Shown: in pieces, positions 36,446-45,115 of the stretch
How the letters are laid out: every line of letters starts with the position of its first letter
Numbering within the stretch: the stretch's first letter is position 1
Source of the DNA: Zeaxanthinibacter enoshimensis
GTDB lineage: Bacteria > Bacteroidota > Bacteroidia > Flavobacteriales > Flavobacteriaceae
Length of the DNA: 64,000 nucleotides
Assembly: GCF_004362865.1 (NCBI RefSeq)
Contig: NZ_SNYI01000002.1
Location: 186,001-250,000, forward strand
Reading direction: 5' to 3'
Program-made: the position numbers and the translations under genes
The notes under the pieces: model-generated
The model's database searches: none
Seen by the model: only the letters and a program-made list of their open reading frames with translations
What the model was told of the DNA's origin: nothing

Positions 36446-36823
36446 TTACTGATTAAAGCTACTTTCTACCAAGGTCACCTTGGCATCGCCCCAAAGTCCT
36501 TCAATATCATAAAACTCTCTGGTTTGCTTTTGAAAAACATGAACTACCACGTTGACATAGTCCATAAGGATCCACTCGGCATTCTCAGATCCCTCAACAT
36601 GCCAGGGCTTGTCCTGGGTTGCTTTACTAACGGTTTTTTGGATGGAATTCACAATGGCATTCACGTGAGTATTGGAAGTACCATTACAAATTATAAAGTA
36701 GTCACAAACAGTATTTTCTATATCTCTGAGGTCCAGCAAGTTAATCTCCAGACCCTTTACTTCTTCAATTCCGTGTAAGATTAAGGCAATCAATTCATCT
36801 GCGCTCGTTTCCCTTTTCTGCAT
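36446..36823 (-). CDS. rsfS: Ribosomal silencing factor RsfS
   Basis: The 125-residue protein matches RsfS (Iojap): ELIALILHGIEEVKGLEINLLDLRDI, CDYFIICNGTSNTHVNAIVNSI, and WILMDYVNVVVHVFQKQTREFYDIEGLWGDA. It binds uL14 on the 50S subunit and blocks subunit joining when nutrients are scarce. It is the first gene of the rsfS-ftsH-LUD-cdsA-psd-ACBP block and is divergent from birA. Confidence 0.95.
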   Translation of the reverse strand: MQKRETSADELIALILHGIEEVKGLEINLLDLRDIENTVCDYFIICNGTSNTHVNAIVNSIQKTVSKATQDKPWHVEGSENAEWILMDYVNVVVHVFQKQTREFYDIEGLWGDAKVTLVESSFNQ

Positions 36824-36842
36824 TCAATTGTTTTAGTTTTTA

Positions 36843-36850
36843 CAAAGTTA
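36843..36850 (-). promoter_or_regulatory. -7 promoter box of rsfS-ftsH block
   Basis: TAACTTTG on the minus strand fits TAnnTTTG and lies 19 nt before the rsfS start. No clear -33 element is seen in the poly-A/T stretch upstream. Confidence 0.4.
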
Positions 36851-36917
36851 TTGTTTTTTTGTTTTTTTTGCTAATGGTTTTAACATAACATTGTACATCA
36901 AATACCTAGGCTTCACC

Positions 36918-37649
36918 ATGCTTTTAATCAAACTTGATGCCACGGATTCTACTAATACTTACTTAAAGGAGATCCTGGCCCAGGGAAGCCCCCGGGATCT
37001 GACCGTGGTGCAGGCAGATCGCCAGTTGATGGGCAGGGGCCAAATGGGAACGAGCTGGGTATCTGAGCCTTATAAGAACCTGACAATAAGCGTTTTAAAG
37101 CGTTTTGAGGACCTGGGCGCCGCGCAGCAGTTTCGGGTCAATATAGGAACCTCCCTCGCAGTTTACCGCACCCTCAAAAACTTCCTAATTCCCGATCTTT
37201 CTATAAAATGGCCTAACGACATTCTGTCAGGAAACCGGAAAATATGCGGAATCCTCATAGAAAATATGGTTTCGGGCGGCCGGATATCTGCATCGGTGAT
37301 CGGTATGGGGCTGAATGTCAACCAAATTGATTTCGATGGTTTACCCCAGGTAACTTCTCTTAAACTGGAAACCGGGCAGGAGCATGAACTGGACGAGGTC
37401 TTACATACTCTCATGGCAGAACTGAAGACAAGTTTCGTGGACCTGCTATCACAGGAAGAGTCTCGGTTGTTCAGTGATTACGAATCGCTGTTATTCCGCA
37501 AGGATAAACCTTCCACTTTTGAAGACGAGGAAGGCAAGATGTTCATGGGTTTTATCAGGGGGGTAACCCGGGATGGCCAACTCAGGGTAGAACTCGAAGA
37601 CCGGGTAGAAAAGCACTACGGTCTCAAAGAGATAAAACTTCTATATTGA
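36918..37649 (+). CDS. birA: Biotin--[acetyl-CoA-carboxylase] ligase
   Basis: The protein starts MLLIKLDATDSTNTYLKEI and contains GRGQMGTSWVSE, SIKWPNDI and KICGILIE, the biotinoyl-AMP and biotin-binding motifs. It is the short form without a DNA-binding repressor domain. It attaches biotin to the lysine of carrier domains, such as Lys1116 of the pyruvate carboxylase encoded 11 kb downstream. I chose ATG 36918 (243 aa); a TTG at 36891 would add nine residues (MYIKYLGFT) and cannot be excluded. Confidence 0.93.
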   Translation: MLLIKLDATDSTNTYLKEILAQGSPRDLTVVQADRQLMGRGQMGTSWVSEPYKNLTISVLKRFEDLGAAQQFRVNIGTSLAVYRTLKNFLIPDLSIKWPNDILSGNRKICGILIENMVSGGRISASVIGMGLNVNQIDFDGLPQVTSLKLETGQEHELDEVLHTLMAELKTSFVDLLSQEESRLFSDYESLLFRKDKPSTFEDEEGKMFMGFIRGVTRDGQLRVELEDRVEKHYGLKEIKLLY

Positions 37650-37670
37650 GATTGCCGGAATCTCTCCTGC

Positions 37671-38063
37671 TTATAATTCACCGAGGTTCTTAGATAAAGT
37701 GTTCAGGAAGTTGGTGATCGGTCCCTTGATCATCATTGCCATCATGGCGTTAAATTCCCCGTCGAAATCCAGTGATATTTCACTTTTGTCCGCCTCTTTG
37801 GCCGCGATGTGCGCGGTCAATGTAAAGGGTAGTTTATCGCTGGCAGCGCCCAATACCAGTTTCTGATCAGGTAACTGTTCTTTTCTTTCCAGGACGATCT
37901 CCGGCATCCCTTTGAGGCCAAAGAGAAAACGGTCTTCATTGATCAGCTGGAATTTATCCAGGTTCTGGGGCATGATCTGTTCAAAGTTTTCCAGCTTGGT
38001 CAGGAAATCGTACAGTTCTTTTGCGCTCTTATTAACGGTAGTAGGAGTGGTGTTTATCTGCAT
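37671..38063 (-). CDS. SRPBCC (START-like) family protein
   Basis: The 130-residue protein matches the SRPBCC ligand-binding fold: an N-terminal strand with KSAKELYDFLTKLENFEQIMPQNL, SEISLDFDGEFNAMM and a long C-terminal helix KGPITNFLNTLSKNLGEL. These proteins bind hydrophobic ligands; the ligand here is unknown. It follows pyrE by 3 nt on the same strand and is co-transcribed with it. Confidence 0.82.
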   Translation of the reverse strand: MQINTTPTTVNKSAKELYDFLTKLENFEQIMPQNLDKFQLINEDRFLFGLKGMPEIVLERKEQLPDQKLVLGAASDKLPFTLTAHIAAKEADKSEISLDFDGEFNAMMAMMIKGPITNFLNTLSKNLGEL

Positions 38064-38066
38064 AAG

Positions 38067-38708
38067 TTATGAAGGCCATTCGGAAGGAGCCTTTCTCCAT
38101 TCCATGAGTGTTTTTTGTTGTTCTTCCCGGATATAATTGGTTTCGGATGCCTGTTCTATCAGGTTCTCATAATCGCTGAGCGTGTGTAGGTCGATGCCTT
38201 TCTCCTTGAACGCCTTATCGGCCTGTTCAAATCCATAAGTAAATATGGCGAGCATTCCCTTAACCTGGGCACCTGCCTTGAGTAGTCCGTCTACGGCGTT
38301 CAGGCTGCTTTTACCGGTACTGATCAGGTCTTCTATTACCACAACGGTCTGCCCGGCTTCCAGCTGCCCTTCGATCTGGTTCTGCCTCCCATGAGCCTTT
38401 GGTTCAGGGCGGACATAAATAAAAGGCAAGCCTAATTGCTCGGCTACCAGCATACCTATACCTATTGCCCCAGTTGCTACCCCTGCGATCACATCAGGTT
38501 TCCCGTAAAGGGATTCCAGTTGCCTGGAGATTTCCTGCCGTACATAATTACGGATAGCGGGGTAGGAAAGTATTATGCGGTTGTCGCAGTAAATAGGTGA
38601 TTTCCACCCCGAAGCCCATGTAAAGGGATTTTCTGGTTTCAACTTAATTGCATTAATTTGCAGCAAAAGCTCGGCCGTTTTCTTTGCGGTATCTTTGTCT
38701 AAAACCAT
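38067..38708 (-). CDS. pyrE: Orotate phosphoribosyltransferase
   Basis: The enzyme joins orotate to PRPP to make OMP in pyrimidine synthesis. Family marks are NPFTWASGWKSPIYCDNR-like KPENPFTWASGWKSPIYCD, GVATGAIGIGMLVAEQL, the basic loop KAHGRQNQIEG, and the PRPP-binding loop VVVIEDLISTGKSS. I used ATG 38708 (213 aa), which starts MVLDKDTAKKTAELLLQ like homologues. A longer frame to 38762 would overlap the divergent NUDIX gene. A -7 box lies 5 nt upstream, so the mRNA is probably leaderless. Confidence 0.95.
   Translation of the reverse strand: MVLDKDTAKKTAELLLQINAIKLKPENPFTWASGWKSPIYCDNRIILSYPAIRNYVRQEISRQLESLYGKPDVIAGVATGAIGIGMLVAEQLGLPFIYVRPEPKAHGRQNQIEGQLEAGQTVVVIEDLISTGKSSLNAVDGLLKAGAQVKGMLAIFTYGFEQADKAFKEKGIDLHTLSDYENLIEQASETNYIREEQQKTLMEWRKAPSEWPS
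38690..38697 (+). promoter_or_regulatory. -7 box for NUDIX gene, inside pyrE
   Basis: TATCTTTG fits TAnnTTTG exactly and lies 18 nt before the NUDIX ATG at 38716. It is inside the first codons of the divergent pyrE gene. No convincing -33 element is seen. Confidence 0.45.
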
Positions 38709-38712
38709 GGCG

Positions 38713-38720
38713 CAAATGTA
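38713..38720 (-). promoter_or_regulatory. -7 box for pyrE, inside NUDIX gene
   Basis: TACATTTG on the minus strand fits TAnnTTTG exactly. It ends 4 nt before the pyrE ATG at 38708 and covers the NUDIX start codon, so it predicts a leaderless or nearly leaderless pyrE transcript. Confidence 0.45.
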
Positions 38721-39303
38721 TAAAGTTTTTGTTAATGATTCGCCTTTGATTTTAACGAACACCTTAACAGAAACGGTGAACGGTAATTACTTCCTGCTTA
38801 ATGGAAGATCGATCAAGAGCGCTATCAAGGCCCTGGCAAAAAAGAAGCTCAGTGAAGCTTATATCTACCATCCCAATACGGAGGAGATCCTTAAAAAATT
38901 CACGAAAAAGATACCTCTGGTAGTTGCTGCCGGGGGCGTGGTCACCAATAAGAAAGGAAAAGTTCTCTTTATATACAGGAATGATAAATGGGATCTTCCC
39001 AAAGGGAAACTCGATAAAGGGGAAACGATAGAAGAATGTGCTCTCCGCGAGGTGGAAGAGGAGACGGGGGTTCAGGGACTGGTCATCGAAAATTACCTGA
39101 AGACCACTTACCATGTGTTTAAGAGGAAAGGTAAATTCAAGCTGAAAGAGGTGCACTGGTATGCCATGAAAACCAACTACAAGGGTCCTCTGAAGGCAGA
39201 GAAGAGCGAAGGCATAAAGAAAGTGAAGTGGAAGGACCCTGTACAGATCTCCGAGGCCCTGCAGAACTCTTACGCCAACATCACCCTGCTATTTGAACAT
39301 TGA
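38716..39303 (+). CDS. NUDIX hydrolase
   Basis: A complete Nudix box (GKLDKGETIEECALREVEEETG, fitting Gx5Ex7REUxEExG) follows AAGGVVTNKKGKVLFIYRND. The first ~70 residues are an extra N-terminal domain found in flavobacterial members (MYKVFVNDSPLILTN). The protein (195 aa) should hydrolyse a nucleoside diphosphate linked to another moiety; the substrate is not predictable. I used ATG 38716, and in-frame ATG 38707 adds 3 residues. The gene is divergent from pyrE with a gap of only 7 bp. Confidence 0.9.
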   Translation: MYKVFVNDSPLILTNTLTETVNGNYFLLNGRSIKSAIKALAKKKLSEAYIYHPNTEEILKKFTKKIPLVVAAGGVVTNKKGKVLFIYRNDKWDLPKGKLDKGETIEECALREVEEETGVQGLVIENYLKTTYHVFKRKGKFKLKEVHWYAMKTNYKGPLKAEKSEGIKKVKWKDPVQISEALQNSYANITLLFEH

Positions 39304-39320
39304 GCAGGGATCACCTCAGC

Positions 39321-41066
39321 TTATTTCTTAGGAATACGGTAGACAGGGTACTGCATGTGTGCAGCCTCGTAATATGGAGATCTTTCATAGATCCAGTTTA
39401 ACTGCGCATAAGAATCTGCGGCAAAACCTGCATCCGTCTCTTTCTTTTCCCGGAATTCCCTGGCCAGCCCGGGATTCATCTCCAGTATTTTAGCTGCGGC
39501 ATCTTCAAATACATAAGATGAAAAACCTTCTTTTCGTTGCAGGATGGCATCAAAGAAATTCCAGTTGAAAAATGAATCCGGGGCTCCCGGTTCCAGGGTC
39601 TCCACCAGGTATCGCAACGCCGGTTGGGCCGTAGGGACCAACAGGTCTCCTTCCCCGAAAGTTTTGGTTACGAGCCTGGTTTCCGTTCTGGTGTCAAAAT
39701 GAGGATAGTGACCTTCATAGGGCGAAGTACGGGTCTGGTAAGCTGTTATACGGTAAGACTCCACGGCCATGGTGGTATCTTTCTGTAAGACAGTGTAATT
39801 TACTTTGTTCAGGTCCAGCAATTCTCTCACTTCTTCCCATGGCCGGGGTACTATATAAGCCTCGGGAATGCTTACAGAATCCGTGGGAACATAACGGTCC
39901 ATATAGGGTAATTCTTTGGTAAAAGGTTGCTCCCTGTTATACTTTAACCGTGGTAAGCCGGTAACCTGACTTGGGATAGTATCTGCTTCGTATCCCCTGA
40001 ATTGCAGTGTTCTTGTCTGGGTAGTATCCAGCTCCCAGCGGATAGGGTAATTCTCGAGTAATAATTGCTCTTCGAACGCCTTGTTCCGGAGGTCTTTGAT
40101 CATCGCTGATTCAGAGGCCGAATACTCCACTATGGTCTTCAGCATAAGGTAAGTTGCTGTTACCCTTTCTTTATAAGGTTTAAGCATATGGGTCTCTATC
40201 ATGAGGCCCAGGGTATTCCAAAGTGTGGTATAACCGGTGGAGTACCGGGGGTAATCCATAAACTGGGAAAAGCCGCTGTCAGGAGGCTTGTTATACACGT
40301 TCACATACGGGGTTATCTCTTCCCCGGATTCCTTTAGTGCATTTTCGATTCCGGGTCTCCATTGAGCGTGCAGGAAGGATCCCAGGGGGTGGCCCATTTT
40401 GTCGTGCTGGGTAAACAGGTGGGTAAGGGTATACTGGTAATCTGCCCCGTTGCTGACGTGGGTGTCGATAAATATATCCGGTTTCACAAGATGGAAGATC
40501 TGGGCGAAGGTTCTTGAATTTTTAGAATCGCTCTTGATAAAGTCGCGATTGAGGTCAAAATTCTTTGCGTTGCCACGGAACCCGTAAGATTCAGGGCCTT
40601 CCTGGTTTGCCCTGCTGCTGTTGTTCCGGTTTAGTGCTCCGCCTACATTGTATACGGGGATGGTAACAATAATGGTATTTTCGGGTAGTTCCAGTTTACC
40701 GGTCGCGTAATCCCGGAATAACATCATACTGGCATCTATACCATCACTTTCCCCTGGATGTATGCCGTTGTTGATGAAGATGACCAGTTTCTCCTGCTGC
40801 AATTTCCTGAAATTGAAATCGCTTTCCGGGTTTAGGGTGACCAGGTGCAGCGGCCTGCCGCTGTCTGTCTGCCCGATGGTCTGTACATTCACTTCCGGGA
40901 ATTCCCTGGCCAGGCGGATATAGAATTCAATGACCTGCAGGTAGGTGGCAGTCTCATTGCCACTGCTGTTTTCAAAATGCGTTGTGAAATCGTCGGTCTT
41001 ATTCTCCTTTTCAGTTTCACAGGATATGAAAAAGAAAATCAGAACGGGGATGATCAGGTACCTCAT
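39321..41066 (-). CDS. M14 family zinc carboxypeptidase lipoprotein
   Basis: The 581-residue protein starts with a lipoprotein signal (LIIPVLIFFFISC). The M14 carboxypeptidase zinc site is visible in NNGIHPGESDGIDA (His and Glu ligands) and later in DTHVSNGADYQYTLTH. The C-terminal ~200 residues form an extra domain (NKVNYTVLQKDTTMAVESYRI). It is likely anchored in the outer membrane or periplasm and trims peptides. It converges with the NUDIX gene. Substrate preference is unknown. Confidence 0.88.
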   Translation of the reverse strand: MRYLIIPVLIFFFISCETEKENKTDDFTTHFENSSGNETATYLQVIEFYIRLAREFPEVNVQTIGQTDSGRPLHLVTLNPESDFNFRKLQQEKLVIFINNGIHPGESDGIDASMMLFRDYATGKLELPENTIIVTIPVYNVGGALNRNNSSRANQEGPESYGFRGNAKNFDLNRDFIKSDSKNSRTFAQIFHLVKPDIFIDTHVSNGADYQYTLTHLFTQHDKMGHPLGSFLHAQWRPGIENALKESGEEITPYVNVYNKPPDSGFSQFMDYPRYSTGYTTLWNTLGLMIETHMLKPYKERVTATYLMLKTIVEYSASESAMIKDLRNKAFEEQLLLENYPIRWELDTTQTRTLQFRGYEADTIPSQVTGLPRLKYNREQPFTKELPYMDRYVPTDSVSIPEAYIVPRPWEEVRELLDLNKVNYTVLQKDTTMAVESYRITAYQTRTSPYEGHYPHFDTRTETRLVTKTFGEGDLLVPTAQPALRYLVETLEPGAPDSFFNWNFFDAILQRKEGFSSYVFEDAAAKILEMNPGLAREFREKKETDAGFAADSYAQLNWIYERSPYYEAAHMQYPVYRIPKK

Positions 41067-41116
41067 GGTTTAATAAGCTAAAGCTCCGGAAAGAGCGTAC
41101 CCAAATGTAAATAAAA

Positions 41117-41530
41117 TTAAGACTGCTTTACTGCTTCTGTGATCAAAGCAATTTCATCCCTGGTAATTGGTTTATTTCTGAATTCTATAAGGTGGTGGGT
41201 CCTGCTCCTGTAATCTTTCCAATTCTGCCGGTCTACGGGGTCTATAGAGGAGGTTACGATATTGATCCTTATAGTCCTGCTGATATTCAACTCGATAAAC
41301 TGGTCCAGGAACTGCCAACCGTCCATAATAGGCATATTGATGTCGAGGAAGATCACTTCCGGGACAGCCTGCTGCGTGTCCAGTTGTTCGCGGATCGCTT
41401 GGATTGCCTGTTCACCGTTCATGTAGGTCTCAATGCTTTCACAACATTCCAGGGCATTCAGCATTTTAGTAATTCCAAATATGGTTATAGGGTCGTCATC
41501 AATAATACTGACCGTATTAATCTTTGTCAT
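41117..41530 (-). CDS. Single-domain response regulator
   Basis: The 137-residue protein is a receiver domain only (Rcp1-like): acidic pocket SIIDDDPI, phospho-acceptor Asp in VIFLDINMPIMDG, and RNKPIT near the end. It has no output domain. Its start overlaps the end of the PAS histidine kinase gene by 14 nt, so the pair is a two-component system in which phosphate is passed to a partner or the receiver acts by protein contact. Confidence 0.92.
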   Translation of the reverse strand: MTKINTVSIIDDDPITIFGITKMLNALECCESIETYMNGEQAIQAIREQLDTQQAVPEVIFLDINMPIMDGWQFLDQFIELNISRTIRINIVTSSIDPVDRQNWKDYRSRTHHLIEFRNKPITRDEIALITEAVKQS

Positions 41531-43400
41531 TAAAATGTATTTTAAATGTAGTGCCTTTTCCTACTTCGCTGCTTGTGGTGATAAAACCACCCATGGCTTC
41601 TACCTGGTTCTTGGTAATATACAGACCAATTCCCCTGGCTTCATCATTCTCATGGAAAGTCTTGTACATCCCGAAGAGCTTTTCTCCATAGCGTTCAAGG
41701 TCTATCCCCAGCCCGTTGTCCGCTATGCCCAGGACAATATAGTTGTCCTTTTTCTCCGTGGTCAGGGTGATCTGAGGAGGTCTGGATGGATCCTTGTATT
41801 TAACGGCATTCGTAATAAAGTTCATCAGGATGCTATCCAGGTATGCAGGAACGACTTTGACGTCAAGGTCGGGGCAGATCCGGTTATCGATCTTCGCATC
41901 GGCATTCTGCAAGAAGCCTGACAGACTTTCCACAATGGTATGTGCTCTTTCATAAAGCCTGACAGGCTTCTTGTCCAGGTTGACATTCGTATTTATGGTT
42001 ACCACCTCATTGAGGTTCTCCAGGGTTTCCAACAGGTTGTTAGAAGCGGCAGTAAGCATTTTCAGGATATTCTCCTTTTCTGCTTCATCCTTCTCATCTT
42101 TCAGGAAATCAAGTAACATGGAGAAGTTAGCCGTATGTGATCTCAGGTTATGCGATACAATATGCGCAAAGTTTACTAATTTCTTATTCTGCAGGGAGGT
42201 AACGTTGATCAGGTTCCTGAGTTCACTTTCCTGCCTCTTCAGGTTGCTGATATCAAGGCTTATGCCCATCAGGCCACTGGCACGCCCGTCCTTGCCTATC
42301 AATGGTATTTTCGAAGTCAGGAAGGTGGTGGCTGAGCCATCGGAAGTGACATTAAGTGTTTCCCTGCTGTAAATCGGGGTCAGGCTTCGCATGACGGACA
42401 GATCTTCCTGCCGGGAGATGTCTGCGATCTCTTTATCGTAAAGATCGTAGTCATCTTTTCCTAATATTTCCTCGGGGCTGGAGACCCCCAGGTACTCACA
42501 TTCAGCCCTGTTAACCAGGGTCTTCCTGGAATCTCGGTCTTTAATATAAAGGTTAAGAGGTAGGTTGTCTATAACAGTCCTGAGTAAGGTTTCACTTTCT
42601 TTGATCTTATTTTCGGAATTCACATGCTCTGTGATCTCCTGCAGGGTACCCAGTAACCCGATGTACTGGCCATCCCGGTAAAGGGGTTTACCCGCTGCGA
42701 TCACCCAGATCTCTCGTCCGTCAGCGGTTATCATTTCTAATTTCTCGTGCCATGGAGTACCATTATTTTTAGCATTCTCAACGGCCATGGCTATAGTATT
42801 CCGGCTATATCCTTCCTTGTAGAAATTAATGGCTTCTTCTGCAGTGGGAATATAATCATCAGCAACCCCTTTGATCTTCCGGATCGTAGGGCACCAGTGA
42901 AGCTGTTGGGTAAAAGTATCGTATTCCCAGCTGCCTATCCCGGCAACCTCTGATTTATTCTGGAGCAGTAGTTCCAGTTTTTTCAGTTTTTCCGATTGTA
43001 AGATACGTGCGGTTACTTCCTCAGCCTGTATTATGATCCCGATAATATTCTCTTTATCGTCAAACCAGGGGATATTGGTCCATTCAAACCAGCGTTCTTT
43101 TTTGGATCGGTCAACAAAGCGCTCCACACCGGTTTCCCCCCCGGATCCCATAAGACAGGATTCCAGCAATTCTTTCAGGTCATCACTGACCGAATCAAAA
43201 AGATCAAATATGGATTTCCCCAGGACATTTCTCTTACCGAAATCAAAATCGGTGATCCATCGGTCAGAGACGTGGACGACCTCAAATTTTGAATTGATAA
43301 AAGCAGTTGCCTTGGGCAGCTGTTTGATCAAATAATTGGCAGCGGTGGTGGGGGTGCCTCGCAGCATAATGTTGAAATTTCCTACTAATGTATAGGGCAT
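41517..43400 (-). CDS. Multi-PAS sensor histidine kinase
   Basis: The 627-residue protein has no membrane segment. It shows three PAS units (about residues 30-150, 165-275 and 280-395, with FEWTNIPWFDDKENIIGIIIQ, GRDGQYIGLLGTLQEITEH-like and DKIPLIGKDGRASGLMGISLDI segments), then a phospho-acceptor region FAHIVSHNLRSHTANFSML and an HATPase domain (MNFITNAVKY, GIADNGLGID, ARGIGLYITK). Cytoplasmic light, redox or ligand sensing is possible. ATG 43367 would shorten it by 11 residues. It overlaps the response regulator gene by 14 nt. Confidence 0.9.
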   Translation of the reverse strand: MPYTLVGNFNIMLRGTPTTAANYLIKQLPKATAFINSKFEVVHVSDRWITDFDFGKRNVLGKSIFDLFDSVSDDLKELLESCLMGSGGETGVERFVDRSKKERWFEWTNIPWFDDKENIIGIIIQAEEVTARILQSEKLKKLELLLQNKSEVAGIGSWEYDTFTQQLHWCPTIRKIKGVADDYIPTAEEAINFYKEGYSRNTIAMAVENAKNNGTPWHEKLEMITADGREIWVIAAGKPLYRDGQYIGLLGTLQEITEHVNSENKIKESETLLRTVIDNLPLNLYIKDRDSRKTLVNRAECEYLGVSSPEEILGKDDYDLYDKEIADISRQEDLSVMRSLTPIYSRETLNVTSDGSATTFLTSKIPLIGKDGRASGLMGISLDISNLKRQESELRNLINVTSLQNKKLVNFAHIVSHNLRSHTANFSMLLDFLKDEKDEAEKENILKMLTAASNNLLETLENLNEVVTINTNVNLDKKPVRLYERAHTIVESLSGFLQNADAKIDNRICPDLDVKVVPAYLDSILMNFITNAVKYKDPSRPPQITLTTEKKDNYIVLGIADNGLGIDLERYGEKLFGMYKTFHENDEARGIGLYITKNQVEAMGGFITTSSEVGKGTTFKIHFNDKD

Positions 43401-43549
43401 CCGGGGAACATGGCAATCATTGTTGTGAATTGCTCTAATTTTGTGGTGTGTTCCTGAATTACCGATAAGAACAGTTTTGAAATCCTTGTATTATTAAAGG
43501 TTATCGACGTGGGACTCAGGAAACAGGAAAGAATTTTATCCTTCGAAAT

Positions 43550-44005
43550 TCAGGATATCCTGACGGTATCCGGAACTAAACCGGTATAATCACCCCCGTG
43601 CCGGATCACATCGCGGACAATGGAGGAACTGATGTATGATTTCCCTGATGAGGTAAGCAGGAATACCGTTTCTATTTCTGAAAGTTTCCGGTTAGTATGC
43701 GCAATGGCTTTTTCAAATTCGAAATCCCCGGGGTTTCTCAAGCCACGGAGTATAAATCCTGCATCGACTTTCTTACAGAAATCAACGGTTAGTCCTTCAT
43801 AGGTCAGCACCCGGATCTTGGGCTCATCACGGAAAGCATCTTCAATAAAGCGCAGCCGTTCTTCCAGGGTGAACATATAATTCTTTTCTGCATTGATACC
43901 GATAGCAATGATGAGTTCGTCAAAAAGTGTGATTCCCCTCTGGATGATATCATAATGCCCCAGGGTTATAGGGTCAAAAGATCCGGGAAAAATGGCTCGT
44001 CTCAT
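43550..44005 (-). CDS. coaD: Phosphopantetheine adenylyltransferase
   Basis: The 151-residue enzyme catalyses the fourth step of coenzyme A synthesis. The nucleotidyltransferase motif TxGH is at residues 14-17 (GSFDPITLGHYDI), the product-site RGLRNPGDFEFE is present, and the ISSSIVRDV motif lies near the C-terminus. Length is normal. It follows ddl by 33 nt on the same strand. Confidence 0.96.
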   Translation of the reverse strand: MRRAIFPGSFDPITLGHYDIIQRGITLFDELIIAIGINAEKNYMFTLEERLRFIEDAFRDEPKIRVLTYEGLTVDFCKKVDAGFILRGLRNPGDFEFEKAIAHTNRKLSEIETVFLLTSSGKSYISSSIVRDVIRHGGDYTGLVPDTVRIS

Positions 44006-44038
44006 ACTTCAGTGTTTCTGCTATCCAATTTACTCAAA

Positions 44039-45013
44039 TTACTTTAAAGCCTCCGTTATGGCATTTTCAAAGAGTTGTGGAAGGGAGATCCCCGCTGCCC
44101 TGGCCTGCTGCGGGAGGATGCTTTCTTCCGTAAGCCCGGGGGTGGTGTTCATTTCCAGCATATAAGGTTCATCTTCGACGAAAATAAACTCGCTCCGGGA
44201 GAACCCTTTCATTTTCAAAAGGTCGTAAACTTTGCGGGCAACCTCGGTCACCCTGCGTTCCTGCTGAACACCCAGCCGTGCCGGGGTGATCTCCTGGGCC
44301 TTGCCTTCGTATTTAGCGGCAAAGTCGAAGAAGTCATTTTCTGATACGATCTCTGTAATGGGTAATACCGTGGTCTTGCCTTTATAATTGATGACCCCGA
44401 CAGAAACCTCGGTTCCGTCCAGGAATGCCTCGATAAGGACTTCGTCATCCTCTGCAAATGCCTTCTCAATAGCGTCTGCAAATTCTTCTTTCTTATAAAC
44501 TTTGGTGATCCCGAAACTGCTGCCTGCTTTGTTAGCTTTAACAAAACAAGGTAGTCCGACTCTTGCGATGATTTCCTCTTCCCTGTAAGTGTCGCCCGAA
44601 TTCAGGTAATACGAGGTGGCCGATTTAATGCCGTAGGGTTTCAGTACGCTCAGCAGGTCTCTTTTATTGAAGGTCAGGGCGGCCTGGTAATGGTTGCAGG
44701 AGGTCTGGGGGATACCCAGTAACTCGAAATAAGCAGCGAGGTACCCGTCTTCCCCGGGATTACCATGGATGGCGTTAAATACGCAGTCAAAATGAAGGGT
44801 CTTACCCGCTACAGTTACGCTAAAATCATGCCGGTTCACAGGGTATTCCCGGTCTTCCTTATCCAGGCAGACCCACTTATCCTTCCGGATCAATACACGG
44901 TGACAATCAAATTTATCCGGATCCAGGTATTTATAGACGACATTCCCGCTTTTTATGGAGATCTGGTATTCACTGGAATACCCGCCCATTACAATCGCAA
45001 TATTTTTTCTCAT
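44039..45013 (-). CDS. ddl: D-alanine--D-alanine ligase
   Basis: The ATP-grasp ligase (324 aa from ATG 45013) forms the D-Ala-D-Ala dipeptide of peptidoglycan. Visible motifs are IVMGGYSSEYQISIKSG, FNAIHGNPGEDG, PCFVKANKAGSSFGITKV and the metal/ATP site EFIFVEDEPYMLEMNTTPGLTEES. A GTG four codons upstream is also in frame. It is divergent from the PASTA-rluA pair and heads ddl-coaD. Confidence 0.95.
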   Translation of the reverse strand: MRKNIAIVMGGYSSEYQISIKSGNVVYKYLDPDKFDCHRVLIRKDKWVCLDKEDREYPVNRHDFSVTVAGKTLHFDCVFNAIHGNPGEDGYLAAYFELLGIPQTSCNHYQAALTFNKRDLLSVLKPYGIKSATSYYLNSGDTYREEEIIARVGLPCFVKANKAGSSFGITKVYKKEEFADAIEKAFAEDDEVLIEAFLDGTEVSVGVINYKGKTTVLPITEIVSENDFFDFAAKYEGKAQEITPARLGVQQERRVTEVARKVYDLLKMKGFSRSEFIFVEDEPYMLEMNTTPGLTEESILPQQARAAGISLPQLFENAITEALK

Positions 45014-45115
45014 AGAAACAATCACTTCCCGGGAAATCCCGTGAAATATCCATTTTTCAAAGTAAAGAAAAAAGGTGTGGGTTTCCTATCTTTGCTGGGT
45101 TAATAAATTGGACCT

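Noticed and set aside
37650-37670. Weak GAGAT...ATCTC stem after birA as a terminator
   Set aside because: The stem is only 5 bp and lacks a T run, so it cannot be supported.
38709-38762. Extended pyrE N-terminus
   Set aside because: It would overlap the NUDIX coding region on the other strand. PyrE homologues start at the MVLDKDTAKKTAE position.
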